In this document: positions 33,796 to 41,923 of the stretch, piece by piece
Layout: each line of letters opens with the position of its first letter
How positions within the stretch are numbered: position 1 is the stretch's first letter
Assembly (NCBI GenBank): GCA_015057615.1
Contig: SVEA01000078.1
Coordinates: 1-47,038, forward strand
Direction of reading: 5' to 3'
DNA from: Lachnospiraceae bacterium
GTDB lineage: Bacteria > Bacillota > Clostridia > Lachnospirales > Lachnospiraceae
Length of the DNA stretch: 47,038 bases
Position numbers and translations under genes: made by a program
Notes under the pieces: model-generated
Database searches by the model: none
What the model saw: only the letters and a program-made list of their open reading frames with translations
What the model was told of the DNA's origin: nothing

Positions 33796-34043
33796 TTCTC
33801 GGACCTCCATTTCTTTAAAGCTTTCGCCAACTGATCCGGACAGGAGGTAGGCTTATAGCCGCAAGATATTCCTTCCAAACGCTTTATGACTTCATCCACT
33901 GGCATTCCAACCACTAAACGGGATAGTCCATTCGCGTTGCCGGAGCAGCCTCCCACAAAATGTACCGCCTGCACGGTATTGGTATTATTATCGATTTCAA
34001 AATTAATTTCGCTGCTACAGACACCTGAAGTTTTGTATACCAT
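33792..34043 (-). CDS. TSCPD-domain protein (TIGR03905 type)
   Basis: 83 aa. Conserved [20 protein letters not shown] and the C-terminal [11 protein letters not shown] define the small stand-alone TSCPD family (the same domain appears at the end of B12-dependent ribonucleotide reductases). Cysteines in VCSS, GCSG, SCGY and SCPD could bind metal. Function unknown. The SD AGAAAGGGA precedes ATG 34043. It is coupled to murG by a 4-nt overlap. A 14-bp perfect palindrome lies 26 bp upstream. Confidence 0.85.
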   Translation of the reverse strand: MVYKTSGVCSSEINFEIDNNTNTVQAVHFVGGCSGNANGLSRLVVGMPVDEVIKRLEGISCGYKPTSCPDQLAKALKKWRSEK

Positions 34044-34068
34044 TATAAATCCCTTTCTTTCTATATGC

Positions 34069-34082
34069 TGCAGTATACTGCA
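34069..34082. promoter_or_regulatory. Perfect 14-bp palindrome upstream of the TSCPD-murG pair
   Basis: TGCAGTATACTGCA is its own reverse complement and contains TATACT, a possible -10 for minus-strand transcription, without a clear -35. A candidate operator for an unknown regulator. Confidence 0.4.
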
Positions 34083-34112
34083 ATCTAATTATGTTAGGAT
34101 ATGAGGATCATT

Positions 34113-34173
34113 AGGCCTCCTAACAAATCGTCTTCTTCCATTTGTATAAAGTAAGGAATAGTTTAAGTAATAG
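34113..34173. repeat. Intergenic repeat, copy H (solo end, reverse orientation)
   Basis: CCTAACAAATCGTCTTCTTC, the CATTTGTATAAAGTAAGGAA block and GTTTAAGTAATAG are the reverse complement of the right end of copy B with few differences. The rest of the element is absent. Confidence 0.75.
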
Positions 34174-34262
34174 AAGAATAGATACCCATAATCGTCTACA
34201 TTGTATCTCACATATTCTATTTTTGCAAATACATTTGATTCCCGTTTTTTATCATTATTTGT

Positions 34263-34291
34263 TTTACAATACAAAAAAATTCCGGTATAAT
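34263..34291 (+). promoter_or_regulatory. Sigma-A promoter of the beta-lactamase-like gene
   Basis: TTTACA (34263-34268) and TATAAT (34286-34291) are 17 nt apart. The start codon is 37 nt beyond the -10. Confidence 0.7.
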
Positions 34292-34327
34292 AGATTCAAA
34301 TATTTTCTTTTTAAAAGGAGAGCGCGT

Positions 34328-35494
34328 ATGATAGGTAAGAAGACCGGTTTTACACCGGAGGAAGCAGGGTATGATGCAGACAGGCTTCCATATCTGAACC
34401 AGTATTTTGAAAAATTGATTCATCAGAAAAAGATTATTTCCGCCAATTACTGCATGGCAAGGGACGGGAAAGTATTTGCGGATCATGCATTGGGAAAGCT
34501 ATCTTTTCGGGAAGAGGATGATAGACCGCTGCTTCCGGATACCATTCAGCGGATTGCATCAATCACGAAGCTTTTCTGTGCGACTGCTATCTGGAAGTTG
34601 GCTGAAGACGGGCTTTTAAGGGTAAACCAGAGGGTCGGTGAAATCATAGAGGAATTCAACGAGAAGCCATTTTATGCTATTACCATAGCGCATCTCCTTA
34701 CACATACCTCCGGATTGCAGCCGGATCCGGGGTGCTTTGAAAATAAATACCATCAGTCTGCATGGGATTTTATCGGACAAGATAAGGGGAAGAATTGGAT
34801 TGCGGCAGGCTTGAAGAGCGGAATGCGTACAAAACCGGGAGAGGAATGGGCTTACTGCAGTTTCGGCTTTGTTATTCTTGGAGAAGTAATCGCCAGAATC
34901 AGCGGAGAATCCGCCGAGGAGTATATAATAAAGCATATTATTTTGCCCTGCGGCCTTAGGGATACCGGATTTGACCGGGAACGGAAAGAGATTGCAGGCA
35001 GAGCCAACATACCCAATGAACATATGGAAAAATACATAGATTCTATTTTAAAGGATACGTTAGAAAAGAACGATGAAGATAGCTTCTGGAATAAGATCCC
35101 CAATACCGGCGGCGGATTATATTCTACGGCTTATGATCTGTGTCGGTTTGGAACGATGCTACAGCAGGGCGGAACGATCGACGGGACGCGAATCATCGGA
35201 AGGAAAGCGATTGAGAAGATGACAACCTTATATACCGCTTCCCATATCAAGGACTATTGCTGGAATGCAGGAGGGCATTACCGCGCCTATGGTCTTGGGC
35301 CGGATATGCGGTGTAATGAGGCAAGCCTGTATTCGCAGGGAACTTTCTTTCATGAGGGGGCGGGAGGGTGCTGCCTGATCATTGATCCGATCGAGAAATT
35401 GGTGGCAGCGTGGTTTATCCCATTTGTCGATGATGTTTGGTGCGCCGAACCGTTATATAATGTAGCCGCTGTGATGTGGTCCGGATTAAAATAA
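34328..35494 (+). CDS. Serine beta-lactamase / penicillin-binding-protein-like hydrolase
   Basis: 388 aa, class C / DD-peptidase fold. The SxxK motif is SITK at residues 78-81. The Tyr motif is YCS at 176-178, with Ser in place of the usual Asn (YxN). The third motif is probably HEG at 342-344, in place of KTG. No signal peptide is visible, suggesting a cytoplasmic esterase or peptidase rather than a true beta-lactamase. ATG 34328 follows AAAAGGAGAG. The frame continues upstream to 34142, but without a ribosome site and across the promoter. Monocistronic. Confidence 0.88.
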   Translation: MIGKKTGFTPEEAGYDADRLPYLNQYFEKLIHQKKIISANYCMARDGKVFADHALGKLSFREEDDRPLLPDTIQRIASITKLFCATAIWKLAEDGLLRVNQRVGEIIEEFNEKPFYAITIAHLLTHTSGLQPDPGCFENKYHQSAWDFIGQDKGKNWIAAGLKSGMRTKPGEEWAYCSFGFVILGEVIARISGESAEEYIIKHIILPCGLRDTGFDRERKEIAGRANIPNEHMEKYIDSILKDTLEKNDEDSFWNKIPNTGGGLYSTAYDLCRFGTMLQQGGTIDGTRIIGRKAIEKMTTLYTASHIKDYCWNAGGHYRAYGLGPDMRCNEASLYSQGTFFHEGAGGCCLIIDPIEKLVAAWFIPFVDDVWCAEPLYNVAAVMWSGLK

Positions 35495-35574
35495 AGGAAA
35501 TAAAGGATAACCGGTATTGAATTTATCTAGGGAAATCGTATATAATTGACAACATAAAATCATAGCACATGAAA

Positions 35575-35812
35575 AAGAGTTCCTAACAATCGTATTCTTA
35601 AATCTGCACAAAGCAATGAATATTTAAGTAATAGGAAACCTATTTTTAATTCGTAACTGTTTGTAGTCGTTGGTACTTAGATCATGTGTTTTGTGATTTT
35701 ATGTACCATTACGTACTTCAATCAAATGAAAATGTGTTGCGAATGAAATAGGTTTCCTATTATTTATCAATGTATAAATTGTGCAAATGGATGAAGTTAA
35801 AATGGGCTTTTG
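35575..35812. repeat. Intergenic MITE-like repeat, copy E (before mtnN)
   Basis: A nearly full copy in reverse orientation relative to B. The left end is TTCCTAACAATCG, followed inward by TTTAAGTAATAGGAAACC. The core is GTCGTTGGTACTTAGATCA facing ATGTACCATTACGTACTTCA. The right arm is GGTTTCCTATTATTTATCAA and the right end TTGTGCAAATGGATGAAG. The two halves are mutual inverted complements. It lies just upstream of the mtnN ribosome site. Confidence 0.85.
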
Positions 35813-35838
35813 TGCAATAGATAATAGGAGGTACCGGA

Positions 35839-36537
35839 ATGAGAAAAATCGGAATTATAGGTGCAATGGAAGAAGAAGTTAATATCTTGAAGGAGCATAT
35901 GAAGGACACCGAGGTCAGTACCATTGCGACCATGGGATTTTGCGAAGGAACCTTGGAAGGAAAGCCGGTTGTTGTGGTTCGCAGCGGAATTGGTAAAGTG
36001 AATGCGGCGATCTGTACGCAGATACTGGCGGACAAGTATCATGTGGATGCTGTAATTAATACCGGTGTTGCTGGTTCCCTGCGAAATGAGATCGATATCG
36101 CGGATATCGTTCTTTCCACCGATGCACTGCAGCATGACATGGATGCTACCGGATTCGGGTATGAGATCGGTGTAATACCGCGGATGGAAAGCTCTGTTTT
36201 TTCCGCAGAGGAAGAATTCCTTACAAAAGCAAAAAAGGTGTGCTCCGAGGTGATCCCGGAGGTCGGTGTTCATACCGGTAGAATTGTCAGCGGGGATCAA
36301 TTTATTTCAGACAATGGAAAGAAGGAATGGCTGTTAAAGAATTTTAACGGGTACTGCACGGAGATGGAGGGAGCTGCGATCGCTCAGGCAGCATACCTAA
36401 ATCACATCCCCTTCCTGATTATCCGGGCGATTTCCGATAAGGCAGATCATAGCGCGGAGATGGCATACTCGGAATTCGAAGAGATCGCGATAACAAATAC
36501 CGTCAAATTATTGACCGGATTGGTAGCGATACTATAA
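35839..36537 (+). CDS. mtnN: 5'-methylthioadenosine / S-adenosylhomocysteine nucleosidase
   Basis: 232-aa cytoplasmic enzyme that splits MTA and SAH to adenine plus the thio-ribose product, in methyl-cycle salvage and S-ribosylhomocysteine formation. GIIGAMEEEV (residues 4-13, with a catalytic Glu), GVAGSL, MEGAAIAQ and the catalytic aspartate in SDKADH near 197 are present. The SD AGGAGGTACCGG precedes ATG. Full-length family member. It is flanked on both sides by copies of the same intergenic repeat, so it may be isolated transcriptionally. Confidence 0.96.
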   Translation: MRKIGIIGAMEEEVNILKEHMKDTEVSTIATMGFCEGTLEGKPVVVVRSGIGKVNAAICTQILADKYHVDAVINTGVAGSLRNEIDIADIVLSTDALQHDMDATGFGYEIGVIPRMESSVFSAEEEFLTKAKKVCSEVIPEVGVHTGRIVSGDQFISDNGKKEWLLKNFNGYCTEMEGAAIAQAAYLNHIPFLIIRAISDKADHSAEMAYSEFEEIAITNTVKLLTGLVAIL

Positions 36538-36540
36538 AAC

Positions 36541-36925
36541 CAGCTTCTTCAAGTTGCATAATTTGTGTATAGGAGGCTGTTGCACTAACGATTGAAAAGG
36601 CGCCCACATAGAACTAGAATGCTTATCACATCAATATCTAAAAAGAAGAGTGTGTGAATTATTACTCCATAAAGAAACCGTTTGTTACCATCGGTACTTA
36701 GGTTGTGGCAGATAAATATCTGTCACAGCCTTATGTACCGCTATGAGCGGCAACCGAGTGAGAACGTGTCTTATGTTGGATAATAACACACACTCTTATT
36801 GAAAACCTAAAATGTGATAAACATCATTAACATGAAAAGGGCGTCGTATATTTAGTACGACAGCACCTTTTTCTTTGCTTTGAAATGGATGAAGTTGATT
36901 TGTTAAGAAGGCTTTTACGCTCCTA
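36541..36925. repeat. Composite repeat region, copies I and F (after mtnN)
   Basis: The outer parts match ends of the B-type element: CTTCTTCAAGTTGCATAATT at the left, and the right end around GAAATGGATGAAGTTGATTT, then GTTAAGAAGGCTTTTACGCT. Between them lies another hairpin element (36647-36796) with ends AGAGTGTGTGAATTATTA and TAATAACACACACTCT. Its core is GGTACTTAGGTTGTGGCAG facing CTGTCACAGCCTTATGTACC. A separate terminator-like hairpin lies at 36835-36872. This suggests one repeat inserted into, or replacing the middle of, another. Confidence 0.65.
36835..36872 (+). terminator. Terminator-like hairpin downstream of mtnN
   Basis: AAAAGG/CCTTTT at the base and GTCGTA/TACGAC above, followed by TTTTTC. 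It lies 300 nt beyond mtnN, inside the composite repeat region. Confidence 0.5.
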
Positions 36926-36946
36926 TCAGTGATAAGGAAACAGAGT

Positions 36947-37909
36947 TCAGTTCTTCCTGCTAATTAAATCGGTTCCGCTATAGTAATGGCTTAAAATCTC
37001 CGTATAGGAGTAGCCCTCCTGCGCCATAGCATTGCTCCCGTACTGGCTTAGCCCCACGCCGTGGCCGACGCCGGTACAGATGATTCTTACGTTCCCATTA
37101 TATTCTTCGATGTAGAAATAATTCGAATTCAACCCCAATGCCTTGGCAAATTCCTCCCCAGTAACGGTTTGACCGCCAAGGGTCACTTTTGTTACATAGT
37201 TTGTGCTGTCCCGCTCGCTGACGTGAACGTCATCAAAAAATCCCTTTTTTGAAAGGCTTATGCCGGGATATTGCTTTTCCAATAAGCTGATCAGATCGTC
37301 TACATAGTATTCACTTATTTTTAAATAGTTTGTCGAAGTCACATCCTGTTTGCTGGATACACTGGTCAGATAGGGGATGTCAACATTCCAGGCTTCCGAA
37401 GCATTTCTTGTATACCCGGAGCCGGTTTCAAAGAAAACCGGCAGGATCAAATCGCCTTGATAGACAAGAATCTTATCCTCTGTTGCATGAATAGCATTTT
37501 CAATCTTCGTAAAGTAGTCCTTATATTCGTCCGAACCCCAATATTGCTCCATATCCGAGATATTAATATAGGCAAGCCCAAGCTCTGTGGTAGTAAAATT
37601 TCGGTCCGAATGTCCATCCTCGGTGAGTAAAGCGATATTATAGAGGGCATAGGTCCTTGCAATTACTGCCTGCGCCTTCAGCGCCTCCATATGATAACCT
37701 GCCGGCATAGTTGCAGCGACCACTCCCATGAGATATGTATCAAAATTAATATTTTCCGTTTTTCCATCTTTATTATATTTAATTTTAAAATTCATTGCTT
37801 CTATCGCATCATTCACCTTCGGAGTGCTGGAAAGAAAAAGAGTAAGAATAAAAGGAAACAGTAGAACAACAACACAGACGATCGATGTTTTAATCAGAAT
37901 CTGCTTCAT
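36947..37909 (-). CDS. SpoIID/LytB-domain protein (stage II sporulation protein D-like)
   Basis: 320 aa with an N-terminal membrane anchor (residues 5-27). The family core MGVVAATMPAGYHMEALKAQ (61-80) and the C-terminal block GHGVGLSQYGSNAMAQEGYS are clear. SpoIID is a lytic transglycosylase of the engulfment DMP machine. Its essential Glu, as I recall, sits in an EMP motif; here that position is Thr67 (codon ACT). The Cys/His segment that binds zinc in clostridial SpoIID is also not recognisable. This may be a non-catalytic paralogue. A sigma-E-like promoter lies upstream. ATG 37909 follows GGAGGAATT. Confidence 0.85.
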   Translation of the reverse strand: MKQILIKTSIVCVVVLLFPFILTLFLSSTPKVNDAIEAMNFKIKYNKDGKTENINFDTYLMGVVAATMPAGYHMEALKAQAVIARTYALYNIALLTEDGHSDRNFTTTELGLAYINISDMEQYWGSDEYKDYFTKIENAIHATEDKILVYQGDLILPVFFETGSGYTRNASEAWNVDIPYLTSVSSKQDVTSTNYLKISEYYVDDLISLLEKQYPGISLSKKGFFDDVHVSERDSTNYVTKVTLGGQTVTGEEFAKALGLNSNYFYIEEYNGNVRIICTGVGHGVGLSQYGSNAMAQEGYSYTEILSHYYSGTDLISRKN

Positions 37910-38172
37910 AATTCCTCCATGAATAAGTAATTATTACATTATATTAAGGGAGGGCTTGTTTATGTGTTAATCCGGCAAACATTCTTTATAATACCGGGAT
38001 TAAAAAATTAAAAAAATAGTATCCGGAGAATTTCGTGATAGATTTGTCTGGCTTTCTGGTGATAGGTGAATTCCTTCAATATAGAGCAAATGCGCGTATA
38101 CCTTTCCTTATCCCGAAGGAGATATCCATGAAATACCAGTAGAAATCAAGGAAAAGTACCGGGATGCAAACC
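37910..38172. other. Intergenic region between the SpoIID-like gene and PFOR
   Basis: Holds the divergent promoters listed separately. The rest is AT-rich DNA and a GAAGGAGATATCC stretch followed by only a five-codon frame. No gene or repeat copy is seen. Confidence 0.4.
37938..37963 (-). promoter_or_regulatory. Possible sigma-E promoter of the SpoIID-like gene
   Basis: On the minus strand ATA (37963-37961) and ATATAAT (37944-37938) are separated by 16 nt, like the sigma-E pattern ATA-N16-cATAnnnT. Transcription would start about 20 nt before the gene. The short motifs make this tentative. Confidence 0.4.
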
Positions 38173-38201
38173 TTTACAAAAGAGAAAATCAGTGTTAAAA
38201 T
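38173..38201 (+). promoter_or_regulatory. Sigma-A promoter of the PFOR gene
   Basis: TTTACA (38173-38178) and TAAAAT (38196-38201) are 17 nt apart, one mismatch each from consensus. The leader is about 47 nt with AAAGGAGG before the start codon. Confidence 0.7.
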
Positions 38202-38254
38202 TATGTCGATTATAGGCCAATTATGACCTTTAAGAATAAAGGAGGATACTAGAA

Positions 38255-41200
38255 ATGGCTAGAACCAAACAATCTATGGATGGAAATACAGCCGCTGCTC
38301 ATGTTGCATACGCATTTACAGATGTTGCTGCGATCTATCCGATTACCCCTTCCAGTCCAATGGCTGACGTTGTTGACCAATGGTCTGCGTCAGGGCAGGA
38401 AAACATTTTCGGTAACCAGGTTAAGGTTGTCGAAATGCAGTCTGAAGCAGGTGCTGCCGGAGCTGTTCACGGTTCCCTTGCTGCAGGTGCAATAACTACA
38501 ACATTTACAGCTTCCCAGGGACTTCTTCTGATGATCCCTAACATGTATAAGATTGCTGCTGAGCAGCTTCCCTGCGTGTTTGATGTTTCTGCTCGTACTG
38601 TTGCGACACAGGCACTGAATATCTTCGGTGATCATAGTGACGTTTATGCCTGCCGTCAGACAGGTTTCGCTATGTTAGCAGAATCAAATCCACAGGAAGT
38701 TATGGATTTAAGCCCGGTTGCTCATCTTGCTGCAATTGAGGGAAAAGTTCCGTTTATTAACTTCTTTGATGGTTTCCGTACATCCCATGAAATTCAGAAA
38801 ATTGAAAAATGGGATTACGCTGATCTGAAAGAAATGTGCAACATGAATGCTGTAAAAGCGTTCCGTGAGCATGCACTAAATCCGGATAATCCGGCAATGC
38901 GTGGTTCTCATGAGAACGGCGACGTATTCTTCCAGCATCGTGAAGCATGCAATAGAATTTATGATGCATTACCGGCTGCTGTTGAGAAGTACATGGGTAT
39001 GATCAACAAAAAGCTTGGTACAGACTATGATTTATTTAACTATTATGGTGCTCCGGATGCAGAGCGTGTCATCATCGCTATGGGATCCTTCTGTGATGTT
39101 GCCGAAGAAGTAATTGACTACTTAACGGCAGCAGGAGAAAAGGTAGGACTTGTAAAGGTTCGCTTATACCGCCCTTGGGTTTCAAACTCCCTTCTGAAGG
39201 TTCTTCCAAAGACCGTTAAGAAGATTGCAGTTCTTGACCGTACAAAGGAACCGGGCTCTCTTGGAGAACCGCTTTACTTAGATGTAGCTACAACTCTTCG
39301 TGAGGCAGGGATGAATGATATTATTCTAACTGGTGGCCGCTATGGACTTGGTTCTAAGGATACTCCGCCTTCCTCTGTATTTGCTGTGTTTACAGAATTG
39401 AAGAAAGATGCTCCTAAGCCGCGTTTCACAATCGGTATCGTTGATGATGTTACGAACCTAAGCTTACCGGAAGTGAAGCCAGCTCCTATTACATCTGCAC
39501 AGGGTACCGTAGAATGTAAGTTCTGGGGTCTTGGCGGAGACGGCACCGTAGGTGCAAATAAGAACTCGACGAAGATTATCGGTGACCATACGGATAAATA
39601 TATCCAGGCGTACTTCCAATATGACTCTAAGAAGACGGGTGGTGTAACTGTTTCCCATCTTCGTTTCGGTGATCAGCCGATCAAGAGCCCATACTATATC
39701 AATCAGGCAGACTTTGTTGCATGTCATAATCCATCCTATGTTACGAAAGGATATAAGATGGTTCAGGATGTTAAACCGGGTGGAATCTTTATGATCAACT
39801 GCCAATGGGATGACGAAGAGCTGGGTGAGAAGCTGAATGCGGAAGCGAAGAAATATATCGCTGACAACATGATTCAGGTATATACCATCAATGCGATTGA
39901 TAAAGCAATTGAGATCGGTATGGGTAAACGTACCAACACGATTCTGCAGTCTGCATTCTTCAAATTAGCAAATGTAATGCCGATCGACAAGGCAGTTCAG
40001 TTCATGAAGGAAGCAGCGAAGAAATCCTACGGCAAGAAGGGTGACGCTGTTGTAGAAATGAACTACAAAGCAATTGATGCTGGTGTAGATGCAATTCATA
40101 AGGTAGAAGTTCCCGCTTCCTGGTCTAAATCAGAAGCAGATGCTGCTGCTCCAGAGCTTCACGGCCGTCCTGCAACCGTTAAGATGGTTAAGAATCTGTT
40201 AAATCCGATCGCTTTAATGGATGGTGACAACTTACCGGTATCCGCATTCGTTGACTATACGGATGGACAATTTGAAATCGGCGCTTCTGCATATGAGAAA
40301 CGTGGTATTGCGGTTAGTGTACCGGAATGGGATGCAGAAAAATGTATCCAATGTAATAACTGTGCATTTGTATGTTCCCATGCTACGATCCGTCCGTTCT
40401 TACTAAGTGAGGACGAGGTGAAAGCAGCACCGGCAAACATTAAGCTTGCAGATACAAAACCGAAGGCAGGCGAATATAAATTTACCATGAGCGTATCTCC
40501 TCTGGATTGTATGGGGTGCGGAGAATGTGTTACAGTATGTCCTGTTAAGGATAAGGCAATCAAGATGGTGCCTCAGGAAACACAGGCAGACGAGCAGCCG
40601 GTATTTGATTACTTAGTTGCTAACGTAGGCAAGAAACCTGGAGTACCCGCAGATACTACAGTAAAGGGATCCCAGTTCAACCAGCCGCTTCTTGAGTTCT
40701 CCGGAAGCTGTGCAGGATGTGCGGAAACCTCCTATGCTCGTTTGATTACACAGCTCTTTGGCGAGCAGATGTATATCTCCAATGCTACCGGATGCTCCTC
40801 CATCTGGGGCGGCCCTGCTGCAACCAGTCCATATACCGTAAATAAGGATTCTAAGAAGGGTCCTGCATGGACAAACTCCTTATTCGAGGATAACGCAGAG
40901 AATGGATTTGGTATCTATCTTGGACAGAATACCCTTCGTGATCATGCAATTGAAAAGGCAGAGAAGATCGCTGCTTCTGAGAAAGCATCCGAAGCTTATA
41001 AAGCTGCTTTTGCTAAGTTCATGGAGACAAAGGAAAATACAAAGGAAAATACCGCTGCTACAGAAAACCTGATTGCAGAGCTTGAAAAATCTGCTGCTGC
41101 AGGCTGTGAACTATCGAAAGAAGTTCTTAATAAAAAGCAATACCTTGCTAAGAAGTCCGTATGGATCTTCGGCGGTGACGGATGGGCATATGATATCGGC

Positions 41201-41806
41201 TTCGGCGGACTCGACCATGTACTTGCATCCGGTGAAAATATCAATGTTATGGTATTTGATACCGAGATGTATTCCAATACCGGCGGACAGGCTTCCAAAG
41301 CTTCCAATATCGGTGAGGTTTGCCAGTTCGCTGCTGCAGGTAAAGAGGTTGGTAAGAAGAGCCTTGCTGAAATCGCAATGAGCTACGGTTACGTATATGT
41401 AGCACAGGTAGCACTTGGCGCTAATATGGCACAGACCGTTAAGGTACTTGCTGAGGCTGAGGCTTACAACGGACCTTCCTTGATCATCGGTTACGCTCCT
41501 TGTGAGCTTCACGGAGTTAAGGGCGGTATGAACCATTGCCAGGATGAAATGAAGGCTGCTGTGAAAGCTGGATATTGGAACCTGTTCTCCTTCAATCCGA
41601 CCCTTAAGGCAGAAGGAAAGAATCCATTCACTCTGACTTCTAAGCCGGGTGACGGAACCTATCAGGACTTCCTAAATAACGAGACACGTTACAGCCGTCT
41701 GACCCGTTCCTTCCCAGAGCGTGCAGAAAAGCTGTTTACGGCTTCCGAAGAGGCGGCTCAGGAACGTTATGAGCATCTGTTAAAGTTAGTAGAGCTATAT
41801 AAATAA
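38255..41806 (+). CDS. nifJ: Pyruvate:ferredoxin (flavodoxin) oxidoreductase
   Basis: 1183-aa single-chain enzyme oxidising pyruvate to acetyl-CoA and CO2 with reduction of ferredoxin. Domains in order: pyrimidine-binding domain (YPITPSSPMA near residue 30), gamma domain (from about 420, GLGGDGTVGANKNS), and a two-cluster ferredoxin domain (CIQCNNCAFVC near 698 and CMGCGECVTVC near 754). The TPP-binding C-terminal domain has CAGCAETSYARL and GDGWAYDIGFGGLDH followed by DTEMYSNTGGQ. The length is standard. Codon use looks like that of a highly expressed gene, and the promoter and SD are strong. Monocistronic. Confidence 0.98.
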   Translation: MARTKQSMDGNTAAAHVAYAFTDVAAIYPITPSSPMADVVDQWSASGQENIFGNQVKVVEMQSEAGAAGAVHGSLAAGAITTTFTASQGLLLMIPNMYKIAAEQLPCVFDVSARTVATQALNIFGDHSDVYACRQTGFAMLAESNPQEVMDLSPVAHLAAIEGKVPFINFFDGFRTSHEIQKIEKWDYADLKEMCNMNAVKAFREHALNPDNPAMRGSHENGDVFFQHREACNRIYDALPAAVEKYMGMINKKLGTDYDLFNYYGAPDAERVIIAMGSFCDVAEEVIDYLTAAGEKVGLVKVRLYRPWVSNSLLKVLPKTVKKIAVLDRTKEPGSLGEPLYLDVATTLREAGMNDIILTGGRYGLGSKDTPPSSVFAVFTELKKDAPKPRFTIGIVDDVTNLSLPEVKPAPITSAQGTVECKFWGLGGDGTVGANKNSTKIIGDHTDKYIQAYFQYDSKKTGGVTVSHLRFGDQPIKSPYYINQADFVACHNPSYVTKGYKMVQDVKPGGIFMINCQWDDEELGEKLNAEAKKYIADNMIQVYTINAIDKAIEIGMGKRTNTILQSAFFKLANVMPIDKAVQFMKEAAKKSYGKKGDAVVEMNYKAIDAGVDAIHKVEVPASWSKSEADAAAPELHGRPATVKMVKNLLNPIALMDGDNLPVSAFVDYTDGQFEIGASAYEKRGIAVSVPEWDAEKCIQCNNCAFVCSHATIRPFLLSEDEVKAAPANIKLADTKPKAGEYKFTMSVSPLDCMGCGECVTVCPVKDKAIKMVPQETQADEQPVFDYLVANVGKKPGVPADTTVKGSQFNQPLLEFSGSCAGCAETSYARLITQLFGEQMYISNATGCSSIWGGPAATSPYTVNKDSKKGPAWTNSLFEDNAENGFGIYLGQNTLRDHAIEKAEKIAASEKASEAYKAAFAKFMETKENTKENTAATENLIAELEKSAAAGCELSKEVLNKKQYLAKKSVWIFGGDGWAYDIGFGGLDHVLASGENINVMVFDTEMYSNTGGQASKASNIGEVCQFAAAGKEVGKKSLAEIAMSYGYVYVAQVALGANMAQTVKVLAEAEAYNGPSLIIGYAPCELHGVKGGMNHCQDEMKAAVKAGYWNLFSFNPTLKAEGKNPFTLTSKPGDGTYQDFLNNETRYSRLTRSFPERAEKLFTASEEAAQERYEHLLKLVELYK

Positions 41807-41881
41807 AGAAAACAGCCTTCCATAGGATTGCTGTTATAACGATACCGCAGACTTATTTTTGAATCTGCAGGCATTAAAAAA

Positions 41882-41923
41882 GGAGTGGCACACGAATTTA
41901 TATCTCGTGTGCCACTCCTTTTT
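41882..41923. terminator. Strong bidirectional terminator between PFOR and the MFS gene
   Basis: GGAGTGGCACACGA (41882-41895) pairs perfectly with TCGTGTGCCACTCC (41905-41918), with six A before and TTTTTC after. Confidence 0.92.

Noticed and set aside
34142-34327. N-terminal extension of the beta-lactamase-like protein
   Set aside because: The extension crosses a near-consensus promoter and lacks a ribosome site, whereas ATG 34328 has AAAAGGAGAG.
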